NCBI RefSeq assembly: GCF_021129235.1
Contig: NZ_JAJOMA010000022.1
Span: 57,544 to 121,543 of the forward strand
Length of the DNA stretch: 64,000 nucleotides
Source of the DNA: Kineosporia mesophila
GTDB taxonomy: Bacteria > Actinomycetota > Actinomycetes > Actinomycetales > Kineosporiaceae
Direction of reading: 5' to 3'
A model generated the notes under the pieces. It saw nothing but the letters and a program-made list of their open reading frames with translations. It had not been told where the DNA came from and did not search any database. How positions within the stretch are numbered: the stretch's first letter is position 1; each line of letters begins with the position of its first letter. The position numbers and the translations under genes were made by a program. Positions 57,015-64,000 of this stretch are shown one piece after another.

Positions 57015-58205
57015 TCAGGTGCGCATCCCGGCCAGCCGTCCGGCGGCCTCCGCGATCACCTCGGGCCGCTTGCAGCAGGCGAAACGCACCAGGGAGCTCG
57101 GGACGGACGGATTCTCCGAGAAGGCCTGGACCGGCACACCCACCACCCCGGCCAGACGGGGTAGGTCGTCGCACAGCGCGGCGCCGTCGGTGTAGCCCAG
57201 CGGCGCGGCGTCGGCAATGACGAAATAGGTGCCGTCGCTGGGCCGGACCCCGAACCCGGCCGCGGCCAGCCCTTCGGTGAGCAGCGTGCTGCGCCGGCCC
57301 AGATCCTCACCGATGGCCCGGATCTCGTCATCGGGCAGACCCAGCCCCAGCGCCACGGCGGGCTGGAACGGGCTGCCGTTCACATAGGTCAGGAACTGCT
57401 TCACGGCCGTGATCGCATCCACGATGTCCCGCTGGGCGTGCAGCCATCCGATCTTCCACCCGGTCACCGAGAAGGTCTTGCCCGCCGAGGAGATCGTGAC
57501 CGTGCGCTCCGCCATGCCGGGCAGGGTCGCGATCGGCGTGTGCCGGTGGGGCGCGAAGGTCAGGTGCTCGTACACCTCGTCCGCCACGACGATCAGGCCG
57601 CGCTCGCGGGCGACGGCGGCGACGAGGTCCAGCTCGGCCCGGTCCAGGACCCGGCCGGTCGGGTTGTGCGGGGTGTTGAGCAGGATCAGCCGCGTCCGGC
57701 CGGAGACCGCCGCCGTCAGGGCCTCGGCGGTGAGGCGGTACTCGGGCCACTCCAGCCGCACGGTGCGCCGTACGGCGCCGGCCATCTCGATCGCGGCCGA
57801 GTACGAGTCGTAGATCGGCTCCAGCACGACCACCTCGTCACCGGGCTCGGTCAGCGCGATGATGCTGGCGGTCAGGGCCTCGGTGGCCCCGGCCGTCACC
57901 AGGATCTCGGTGTCCGGATCGGGTTCCATCCCGTACCAGCGACTCTGGTGCCGGGCGATCGCCTGCCGCAGGGGAGCAACGCCCCGCCCGGGCGGGTACT
58001 GGTTCGCGCCGGACCGGATCGCGTCGACGGCGGACTCCAGCACCACCGCCGGCCCGTCCGTGTCCGGGAAGCCCTGCCCCAGATTGATCGCGCCGGTGCG
58101 CGCGGCCAGCTCGCTCATCCGGGCGAAGATCGTCGGCGTGGGCACGCCGTTCCGATCGAGCAGCCCCGCCGCCTTCGCGACCTTGCGCCACGTACCGTCC
58201 ACCAT
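57015..58205 (-). CDS. PLP-dependent aminotransferase, class I/II (DapC/YbdL-like)
   Basis: A 396-residue fold-type I aminotransferase. NLGQGFPDTDGP at the N terminus, TAGATEALTASI (cofactor phosphate), NTPHNPTGRV, VADEVYEHLTF and SSAGKTFSVTGWKIGW with the PLP lysine are all present; RFACCK holds the carboxylate-binding arginine. The nearest families are methionine aminotransferase YbdL, kynurenine aminotransferase and actinobacterial succinyldiaminopimelate aminotransferase DapC; sequence alone does not choose. ATG 58205. The gene stands alone. Confidence 0.9.
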   Translation of the reverse strand: MVDGTWRKVAKAAGLLDRNGVPTPTIFARMSELAARTGAINLGQGFPDTDGPAVVLESAVDAIRSGANQYPPGRGVAPLRQAIARHQSRWYGMEPDPDTEILVTAGATEALTASIIALTEPGDEVVVLEPIYDSYSAAIEMAGAVRRTVRLEWPEYRLTAEALTAAVSGRTRLILLNTPHNPTGRVLDRAELDLVAAVARERGLIVVADEVYEHLTFAPHRHTPIATLPGMAERTVTISSAGKTFSVTGWKIGWLHAQRDIVDAITAVKQFLTYVNGSPFQPAVALGLGLPDDEIRAIGEDLGRRSTLLTEGLAAAGFGVRPSDGTYFVIADAAPLGYTDGAALCDDLPRLAGVVGVPVQAFSENPSVPSSLVRFACCKRPEVIAEAAGRLAGMRT

Positions 58206-58256
58206 GCCCCGACCCTAAGCCAGCGCCCGGGCACCCCGCATGACCACCACCCACTG

Positions 58257-58341
58257 TTCGTGATCATGCAAAGTGTCTCCGGCCATCCGGACTTCACCGC
58301 GACAGTTCTAGAACTCCGGGGAGACTTTGCATGATCACGAA
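58257..58341. repeat. Intergenic inverted repeat, GATCATGC family, copy 5
   Basis: Arms 58257-58282 and 58316-58341 pair with few mismatches, the outer 18 bp exactly (TTCGTGATCATGCAAAGT). The right interior carries GTTCTAGAACTCCGGGGA, identical to part of copies 1 and 3. It lies between the divergent aminotransferase and DUF6314 genes, so termination is not its only possible role. Confidence 0.9.
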
Positions 58342-58375
58342 GGGGTGGTGGGCTACCAGCGCACCCGCGACCGCG

Positions 58376-58420
58376 ACCTGGCGTCGGAAGGCCTGGCGTC
58401 GGAAGGCCTGGCGTCGGAAG
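58376..58420. repeat. 15-bp tandem repeat, three copies
   Basis: Units at 58376-58390, 58391-58405 and 58406-58420 read (A/G)CCTGGCGTCGGAAG. The repeat is noncoding, just upstream of the DUF6314 gene. Confidence 0.9.
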
Positions 58421-58467
58421 GGTTGGGGGTGGCGGTGCGTTGGGGCGTGGCGGGTGGATGAATACCG

Positions 58468-58944
58468 GTGGACGTCGTGGCCGGGTTTTCGGTGGAGGTG
58501 TCGGTGGACATTGCTGAGCAGGTGTTCGGGCGCCTGTCCGGGCGCTGGACGCTGAGCCGGGTGATACATCCGGACAAGGGCACGGCCTCGGGCTCGGCGA
58601 CCTTCACCCCGGCGGGTCCCGGCCGGCTGCACTACCGCGAGGACGTCGAGGTACGGCTTCCGGGCGGGTACGTGGGGGAGGCCTACCGGGAGTACGAATA
58701 CGTGCTGGAGCAGGGCCTGATCCGGGTGCTGCTCGCCGACGGCACGACCATGCACCTGCTGGCGTTCGAGTCGGAGCAGGAGGAGCAGGGCGACGTCTGG
58801 ACCGCTGCCGACATCCACGACTGCCGCGCCGACCAGTACCGCGGCACCTACCGCCTGGCCCCCGGCGACCGCCTGACGGTGGACATGAAGGTGGACGGCC
58901 CGGCCAAGGACTACCGGATCGTCACCGATTACGGGCGGGCCTGA
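58468..58944 (+). CDS. DUF6314 family protein
   Basis: A small soluble protein of 158 residues. LSGRWTLSRVI near residue 23, GSATFTPAGPGRLHYRE, then REYEYVLEQG, DGTTMHLL and a C-terminal GPAKDYRIVTDYGR follow the pattern of the DUF6314 family, a lipocalin-like beta-barrel of unknown function. GTG 58468 or GTG 58477 are start options; no good Shine-Dalgarno is visible. Confidence 0.82.
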   Translation: MDVVAGFSVEVSVDIAEQVFGRLSGRWTLSRVIHPDKGTASGSATFTPAGPGRLHYREDVEVRLPGGYVGEAYREYEYVLEQGLIRVLLADGTTMHLLAFESEQEEQGDVWTAADIHDCRADQYRGTYRLAPGDRLTVDMKVDGPAKDYRIVTDYGRA

Positions 58945-59082
58945 GATCCTCCCGGCTCCCCCCGAAAGGTGACCCGGGACGTTCGCCGTGACGGACGTCC
59001 ACCATCGGAGACACCGGTCCGGAATGTCCGCGTGCCCCCGGCGGTTGTCCGACCGTCGTCATCCCGCACCTCTGAGTACGGG

Positions 59083-59115
59083 TAGACTTCCCACGCGACC
59101 GGCGCGCGCCGGTCG
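59083..59115 (+). promoter_or_regulatory. -10 box and 20-bp palindrome in the rpsB leader
   Basis: TAGACT (59083-59088) is a candidate -10 hexamer. Just after it, CGACCGGCGCGCGCCGGTCG (59096-59115) is a perfect palindrome at or near the expected transcription start. The rpsB start is at 59307, so the mRNA would have a leader of about 200 nt, room for autogenous S2 control. Confidence 0.45.
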
Positions 59116-59306
59116 ACTTCGCGTGTCCGCGTTCAGTCCGTCGCAAGACGGTGTGGCGTCTCACTCGGTCCTGATTCTGACGGCTGGATCCCAGCCGGCG
59201 GAGGGGTCTGGGGCGTCGTGGGCACCAGGAGCGACACCGCCGGTGTCGTTAAACAACCGAGAGAAACTGCGCCCACCCATCGGTGGCGCGCGCCAAGGAG
59301 ATTGAC

Positions 59307-60272
59307 ATGGCCGTCGTTACGATGCGCCAGCTGCTGGGCAGCGGTGTGCACTTCGGGCACCAGACCCGTCGCTGGAATCCGAAGATGAAGCGCTTCATCC
59401 TCACGGAGCGCAACGGCATCTACATCATCGACCTGCAGCAGTCGCTGTCGTTCATCGACAACGCCTACGACTTCGTCAAGGAGACCGTCGCCCACGGCGG
59501 CAGCATCCTTTTCGTCGGCACCAAGAAGCAGGCCCAGGAGCCCATCGCCGAGCAGGCGACGCGCGTCGGGATGCCCTACGTCAACCAGCGCTGGCTGGGC
59601 GGCATGCTCACGAACTTCCAGACGGTGCACAAGCGTCTGCAGCGCCTCAAGGAGCTCGAGGTCATCGACTTCGAGGACGTGGCGAAGAGCGGCATGACGA
59701 AGAAGGAACTCCTCGTCCTGCGCCGTGAGAAGGACAAGCTGGAGCGCACCCTCGGTGGTATCCGCGACATGGCCCGCGTCCCGAGCGCGGTCTGGATCGT
59801 GGACACCAAGAAGGAGCACCTGGCCGTCGACGAGGCCCGCAAGCTCGGTATCCCGATCGTCGCCATCCTGGACACGAACTGTGACCCGGACGAGGTCGAC
59901 TACAAGATCCCGGGTAACGACGACGCGATCCGCTCCGTCACGCTGCTGACCCGCGTGGTCGCCGACGCCGTGGCCGACGGTCTCCTGAGCCGTCACGGTG
60001 GTGGCCAGAACACCGCCGCCGCGGCCGAGACCACGACCGCTGCCGCCGAGCCGCTGCCGGAGTGGGAGCGCGAGCTGCTCGCCGGCCAGGCCGACGCGCC
60101 GGTCGTCGAGGGCGCTGCCGCTGAGGGCACCGCCGCCGAGAGCGCCGCCGCCGAGGCCCCCGCCGCGGAGGCCACCCCGGCCGCCGCCGAGGCCCCCGCA
60201 CAGAGCGCCCCCGCGGAGAGCGCCGCTGCCGAGACGACCGAGGCCACCCCGGCCGAGGCCGCCTCCAACTGA
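59307..60272 (+). CDS. rpsB: 30S ribosomal protein S2
   Basis: Ribosomal protein of 321 residues. [21 protein letters not shown] and [12 protein letters not shown] start the S2 fold; [18 protein letters not shown] and [22 protein letters not shown] are canonical. The C-terminal 85 residues are an alanine/glutamate-rich tail typical of actinobacteria. ATG 59307 follows AAGGAG by 6 nt; the in-frame upstream ATG-like frame from 59283 is not used. Co-transcribed with tsf behind an attenuator. Confidence 0.97.
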   Translation: MAVVTMRQLLGSGVHFGHQTRRWNPKMKRFILTERNGIYIIDLQQSLSFIDNAYDFVKETVAHGGSILFVGTKKQAQEPIAEQATRVGMPYVNQRWLGGMLTNFQTVHKRLQRLKELEVIDFEDVAKSGMTKKELLVLRREKDKLERTLGGIRDMARVPSAVWIVDTKKEHLAVDEARKLGIPIVAILDTNCDPDEVDYKIPGNDDAIRSVTLLTRVVADAVADGLLSRHGGGQNTAAAAETTTAAAEPLPEWERELLAGQADAPVVEGAAAEGTAAESAAAEAPAAEATPAAAEAPAQSAPAESAAAETTEATPAEAASN

Positions 60273-60282
60273 GTCGGTTCGT

Positions 60283-60308
60283 GGGCGCGCCGGGAGACCG
60301 GCGCGCCC
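60283..60308 (+). terminator. Hairpin between rpsB and tsf
   Basis: GGGCGCGCCGG (60283-60293) and CCGGCGCGCCC (60298-60308) pair exactly with a GAGA tetraloop. No U-tract follows, so it may attenuate or protect rather than fully stop transcription before tsf. Confidence 0.7.
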
Positions 60309-60361
60309 GATCCGGCACTTATTCCACCTGACGACCTCCTACGACAACAGGAGTCAGTGCA

Positions 60362-61189
60362 ATGGCGAACTACACCGCCGCCGACGTCAAGAAGCTGCGT
60401 GAGCAGACCGGCGCCGGAATGCTGGACTGCAAGAACGCTCTCGTGGAGAGCGACGGCTCGTACGAAAAGGCCGTCGAGTACCTCCGCGTCAAGGGCCAGA
60501 AGGGCGTGGCCAAGCGGGAGTCCCGCACCGCGTCCCAGGGCGCTGTCGCGGCGTACACCGAAACCGGCGTGGGCGTCATCGTCGAGCTCGACTGCGAGAC
60601 GGACTTCGTCTCCAAGGGCGATAAGTTCCAGGTCCTTCTCCAGCAGGTGCTCGACCAGGCCGTGGCCGTCAAGGCCGCCGACGTCGACACCCTGCTGAAG
60701 AGTGAGCTGGCCGACGGCCGCACGGTCCAGGCCCTGCTCGACGACGGCAACGCGTCCATCGGCGAGAAGATCGAGCTGCGCGGCGTGGCCCGCATCGAGG
60801 CCCCGGCCGTCGCGGCGTACCTGCACCGCACCAGCCCGGACCTGCCGCCGCAGGTCGGCGTGCTGTTCGCCGCGAGTGGTGAGAGCGACGCCGTCCGCGA
60901 CATCGCCCTGCACATCGCGGCCCTGCCGCCGCTGTACCTCTCGCGCGACGAGGTCCCGGCCGACGTGGTGGAGAACGAGCGCCGCATCGCCGAGGCCACG
61001 GCCCGTGAGGAGGGCAAGCCCGAGGGCGCCCTGCCGAAGATCGTGGAGGGTCGCGTGAGCGGCTTCTTCAAGGAGAACGTGCTGGTCGAGCAGAAGTTCG
61101 CCAAGGACCAGGGCACGACCGTCAAGAAGGTTCTGGACGCCGCGGGCATCACTGCCGTCGGTTTCGTCCGGTTCCGGGTGGGCGTCTGA
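60362..61189 (+). CDS. tsf: Elongation factor Ts
   Basis: Nucleotide exchange factor for EF-Tu, 275 residues. MANYTAADVKKLREQTGAGMLDCKNAL is the EF-Ts signature; ELDCETDFVSKGDKF carries the TDFV element that contacts EF-Tu, and FVRFRVGV ends the protein. AGGAG lies 10 nt upstream. A strong terminator follows. Confidence 0.97.
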   Translation: MANYTAADVKKLREQTGAGMLDCKNALVESDGSYEKAVEYLRVKGQKGVAKRESRTASQGAVAAYTETGVGVIVELDCETDFVSKGDKFQVLLQQVLDQAVAVKAADVDTLLKSELADGRTVQALLDDGNASIGEKIELRGVARIEAPAVAAYLHRTSPDLPPQVGVLFAASGESDAVRDIALHIAALPPLYLSRDEVPADVVENERRIAEATAREEGKPEGALPKIVEGRVSGFFKENVLVEQKFAKDQGTTVKKVLDAAGITAVGFVRFRVGV

Positions 61190-61230
61190 GCAGTACCGGC
61201 TGCTGATCCACAGAGCCGGTAGCAACACCC

Positions 61231-61298
61231 GGTCGCTCCCCGAGAGCGACCGGTGACAAGCCGGTGAGAGGCGCCACGTGCCTCTCACCGGCTTTTTC
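61231..61298 (+). terminator. Double hairpin terminator downstream of tsf
   Basis: A first stem GGTCGCTC/GAGCGACC lies at 61231-61252. Then AAGCCGGTGAGAGGC (61258-61272) pairs exactly with GCCTCTCACCGGCTT (61280-61294), followed by TTTC, a textbook intrinsic terminator. Confidence 0.92.
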
Positions 61299-61375
61299 TC
61301 TGTCTGCCGCTCCATGCGGCAGACTGCCCCCCGACGCCCGTACTGCGGGCGCGACGAACCAGGAGGTACAGCTGG

Positions 61376-62110
61376 ATGTCTGAGTCCCCGATCGAGGGCC
61401 CGCGTTACCGGCGGGTGCTGCTGAAGCTCTCCGGCGAGGTCTTCGGCAACGGCCAGCTCGGTGTCGACCCCGACGTCGTCGCGGCGCTCGCGGAACAGAT
61501 CGCCGGGGTGGCCCGCGAGGGCATCCAGATCGCCATCGTGATCGGCGGTGGCAACTTCCTGCGCGGTGCCGAACTCTCGCAGCGCGGCATGGACCGCGGC
61601 CGCGCCGACTACATGGGCATGCTGGGCACGGTGCTGAACTGCCTGGCGCTGCAAGACTTCCTGGAGAAGGCCGGGATCGACACCCGGGTGCAGACGGCGA
61701 TCACGATGGGCCAGGTCGCGGAGCCGTACATCCCGCGCAAGGCCATCCGCCACCTGGAGAAGAACCGGGTGGTGATCTTCGGCGCCGGGCTCGGTGCGCC
61801 GTACTTCTCCACCGACACCGCCGCCGCGCAGCGCGCGCTCGAGATCAAGGCGCACGCGGTGCTGATGAGCAAGAACGGTGTGGACGGGGTGTACACCGCC
61901 GACCCCCGCAAGGACCCGACGGCCAGCAAGCTCGACGAGGTCACCTACTCCGACGCGCTGACCCAGCAGCTGAAGGTCGTCGACGCGACCGCCTTCAGCC
62001 TCTGCATGGACAACAAGCTGCCCATGATCGTGTTCGGCATGGAGGGCGAAGGGAACATAGCGGCCGCCGTGCGGGGTGAGAGAATCGGAACGCTCGTCAC
62101 CGCCGGCTGA
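61376..62110 (+). CDS. pyrH: Uridylate kinase
   Basis: Converts UMP to UDP. A 244-residue hexameric amino-acid-kinase-fold enzyme: [47 protein letters not shown] and [21 protein letters not shown] lies 13 nt before ATG 61376. The N-terminal 12 residues are variable. A promoter must lie in 61299-61375, since a terminator precedes it. Confidence 0.97.
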   Translation: MSESPIEGPRYRRVLLKLSGEVFGNGQLGVDPDVVAALAEQIAGVAREGIQIAIVIGGGNFLRGAELSQRGMDRGRADYMGMLGTVLNCLALQDFLEKAGIDTRVQTAITMGQVAEPYIPRKAIRHLEKNRVVIFGAGLGAPYFSTDTAAAQRALEIKAHAVLMSKNGVDGVYTADPRKDPTASKLDEVTYSDALTQQLKVVDATAFSLCMDNKLPMIVFGMEGEGNIAAAVRGERIGTLVTAG

Positions 62111-62204
62111 TCCGGCCGGGGTCGGAGCAGATTCCTCCTAGCACGGTTGGCGGCAGTGGTGCCGCCCACAACGGTTCGTCCCAGACAGCGATGAAGGAGC
62201 GACA

Positions 62205-62762
62205 GTGATCGACGAGACCCTCCTCGAGGCCGAGGAGAAGATGGACAAGGCGGTCGAGGTCGCCAAGGAAGACTTCGGCGCCATTCGCACCGGCCGGGCC
62301 ACGCCCGGCATGTTCAGCAAGATCGTGGTCGATTACTACGGCGCTCCGACGCCGCTGCAGCAGCTGGCGTCGTTCACCGTTCCCGAGGCCCGCACGATCC
62401 TCATCCAGCCCTACGACAAGGGTTCCCTGGGTGGCATCGAAAGGGCGCTGCGCGACTCGAACCTCGGCGTCAACCCGAGCAACGACGGCAGCATCATCCG
62501 GGTGGTGCTCCCGGTGCTGACCGAGGAGCGCCGCAAGGAGTACATCAAGATGGCCCGCACCAAGGCGGAAGACTCCCGGGTCTCCGTGCGTAACGTGCGG
62601 CGCAAGGCCAAGGAAACGCTCGACCGTGCGGTCAAGGACGGCGAGATCGGCGAGGACGAGGGTGCCCGCGCCGAGAAGGAGCTGGAGCAGTCGACCAAGT
62701 CCCACGTGGACTCGATCGACGAACTGCTCCGGCACAAGGAGACCGAGCTCCTCGAGGTATGA
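62205..62762 (+). CDS. frr: Ribosome recycling factor
   Basis: Releases ribosomes from mRNA after termination with EF-G. A 185-residue protein with [43 protein letters not shown] and the final [17 protein letters not shown] 62205 follows GGAGCGAC. The stop overlaps the next ATG by 4 bp. Confidence 0.97.
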   Translation: MIDETLLEAEEKMDKAVEVAKEDFGAIRTGRATPGMFSKIVVDYYGAPTPLQQLASFTVPEARTILIQPYDKGSLGGIERALRDSNLGVNPSNDGSIIRVVLPVLTEERRKEYIKMARTKAEDSRVSVRNVRRKAKETLDRAVKDGEIGEDEGARAEKELEQSTKSHVDSIDELLRHKETELLEV

Positions 62763-64000
62763 GCATGGCCGGAGATTCTGGTCCGTCCGATTCCTCGTCC
62801 CGCCGGGGACGCCGGGCCGCGCGGGGCCCGGCGTCCGGAGACTCCTGGCCCGACGGTGCCGCGGAGGAGGACGCCTGGCCGGCGGACGAGCCGGGTGATG
62901 AGCAGAACAGCTCCGGTGGTCTGGGGGGCCGCCGTCTCGGCGGCACCCCGGGCGGTGGGCTGGGTGGCGCGCGCCTCGGGCGCGGTGGCCGCGTTCGCCC
63001 GGGTGGCGAACCGCCGGCCGACGAGGCCCGGCCCGGTCGTACCTTCGGTCGCGACCGGGGGCACGGCATCCGGTCCAACGGGCCGTCCACATCATCGTTC
63101 GACCAGTTCCTTGGTCGTTCCGCCGGCGCAGGTGGCCAGCCTGCGCCGGGTGGCCGGCCTGCGCCGGGCGGTTCGCCTGCCCCGGGCGGTCGACCGAGCC
63201 CGGGTGGTCAGCCGGGCCCGGGTGGTCAGCTGGGCCCGGGTGGTCAGCTGGGCCAGCCTCCGCCGAGTGGCCGGCCCGCACCGCTGCGCGGCACCTCGCA
63301 CCCGGGTTTGCCGCAGCGGACCACCCAGTCCGGCAGCATCCCGGTGAGCCCCTACCGCGACGCGCCCGCCGACGGTGCCCCTTCGGGGGGTTTCGAGACC
63401 AGACCCCCGAAAGAGGACGCGCGTCGCGACGGACGTCGCGGCCCCACCCCGGGTGTTCGGGCGGGTCGGGCAGCCGGTCCCGGTACCCCGGCGCAGGGTT
63501 TCGATCCCGTCGGGCCGCCGGATGACGATTTTCCGGTTCCCTCGCGTTCCGGTAACCCCAGCAGCCCCTCCCGTCCCGGAAGCGGCACGGGCTCCGGCCC
63601 GATCGCCCGCGGCCGTCGTGATGAGGAGCCTGGTGACGAGCGCACGGCCACGGGTGGCCGGGGCCTGTTCGGCCGCGGTCGCCGCGCTCCCGAGCCCGGC
63701 CCCGATCCGTTCCCCTCCGGCCCGGCCGGTGGTGGTCTGCTCGGCCGGACCCCGGACGAGCCGTTCGGCGAACCCGCCGGCCCGAGCCGTCGGGGCGCAC
63801 CCGGCCGGGTCCGTCGTGACCCCGAACCCTCAACGGGCGGTGGGCTCTTCGGCCGAGGTGGGCCCGACACCGGGCCGTCCGGCCGGGGCCGTCGGGGTGC
63901 GGAGCCGGCGGGTCCGCCCACCGGCGGTGGCCTGCTCGGCGGGGGCGGTACGCCGGATCCGTCCGATCCCGACGACATCACCCACACCGGCCCGCAGGCC
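62759..64000 (+). CDS. N-terminal disordered region of the gene in the cdsA position, cut at the window edge
   Basis: ATG 62759 (ATGA overlap with frr) opens a frame with no stop through position 64000: 414 residues, none of them membrane-like. They are Gly/Pro/Arg-rich with repeats: [16 protein letters not shown] units (nt 63130-63260) and five L-(L/F)-G boxes such as [28 protein letters not shown] and GGGLLGGGG. By synteny the next gene after frr is phosphatidate cytidylyltransferase, whose actinobacterial forms often carry disordered N-terminal extensions; its membrane domain would then lie beyond the window. The extension here is exceptionally long, so a separate gene is also possible. 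Confidence 0.65.
   Translation, partial: MSMAGDSGPSDSSSRRGRRAARGPASGDSWPDGAAEEDAWPADEPGDEQNSSGGLGGRRLGGTPGGGLGGARLGRGGRVRPGGEPPADEARPGRTFGRDRGHGIRSNGPSTSSFDQFLGRSAGAGGQPAPGGRPAPGGSPAPGGRPSPGGQPGPGGQLGPGGQLGQPPPSGRPAPLRGTSHPGLPQRTTQSGSIPVSPYRDAPADGAPSGGFETRPPKEDARRDGRRGPTPGVRAGRAAGPGTPAQGFDPVGPPDDDFPVPSRSGNPSSPSRPGSGTGSGPIARGRRDEEPGDERTATGGRGLFGRGRRAPEPGPDPFPSGPAGGGLLGRTPDEPFGEPAGPSRRGAPGRVRRDPEPSTGGGLFGRGGPDTGPSGRGRRGAEPAGPPTGGGLLGGGGTPDPSDPDDITHTGPQA

Noticed and set aside
58331..58555. Small frame covering the 15-bp repeat (WRRKAWRRKAWRRK)
   Set aside because: It begins inside an inverted repeat and overlaps the DUF6314 start in another frame; there is no ribosome binding site.
62097..63833. 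578-codon minus frame opposite frr and the cdsA-position gene
   Set aside because: It runs antisense across the unquestionable frr gene and is Arg/Gly/His-rich noise.

Overview
The window is a GC-rich actinobacterial chromosome segment packed with housekeeping genes in the order known from Streptomyces and relatives: thiL, rpmB, fakA-like, recG, rsmD, coaD, DUF177, rpmF, rnc, mutM, smc, ftsY, amtB-glnK-glnD, ffh, rpsP-khpA-rimM-trmD-rplS, three lepB genes, rnhB, DUF2469, yraN-comM-dprA, xerC, a WhiG/FliA-type sigma factor, rpsB-tsf-pyrH-frr, and a gene in the cdsA position cut by the right edge. GTG and TTG starts, the WhiG-type sigma factor and KA/AE-rich tails on ribosomal proteins fit a filamentous or sporulating actinomycete. 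A Kineosporiaceae-like organism is my guess from gene content; no rRNA or marker gene here proves it.

Layout. 0-13 kb: an Lrp/AsnC ligand-binding protein (minus, cut), thiL, a MepB-like protein, rpmB (minus), the fakA-like/recG/rsmD block, coaD and the DUF177-rpmF-rnc-mutM operon. 12-16 kb: accessory genes (receiver-less winged-helix regulator, sulfotransferase, FUSC membrane protein, beta-propeller protein). 16-30 kb: smc, a membrane-anchored repeat protein not recognised by name, ftsY, and the nitrogen operon amtB-glnK-glnD with GlnR-type boxes upstream. 29.7-31 kb: a broken AbiEii-type toxin gene and an orphan membrane-anchored protein. 31-40 kb: ffh, an amidohydrolase, the rpsP-rplS block, three signal peptidases and rnhB. 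40.7-43.2 kb: two fluoride channel genes, one with a long 18-bp-repeat tail, followed by degenerate repeats. 43.6-47.2 kb: a four-gene ABC transporter operon on the minus strand. 47.4-54.7 kb: zinc-ribbon protein, yraN-comM-dprA, a divergent hemC, xerC and the sigma factor. 54.7-59 kb: M23 peptidase, acyltransferase, aminotransferase, DUF6314. 59-64 kb: rpsB-tsf-pyrH-frr and a disordered N-terminal region in the cdsA position.

The least explained signals are three. First, the 20.7-23.4 kb gene encodes a one-pass membrane protein whose long disordered tail carries about 14 copies of a T-x-(M/V)-(I/M/F/V)-x-P-(V/I) motif, often preceded by D-E, which looks like a multi-site Ser/Thr-kinase and FHA-domain docking array. 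Second, a family of long intergenic inverted repeats ends in GTGATCATGC / GCATGATCAC. Third, low-complexity expansions cluster in rnhB, crcB, the following intergenic DNA and the cdsA-position gene. No tRNA, rRNA, CRISPR array or intact mobile element was seen.
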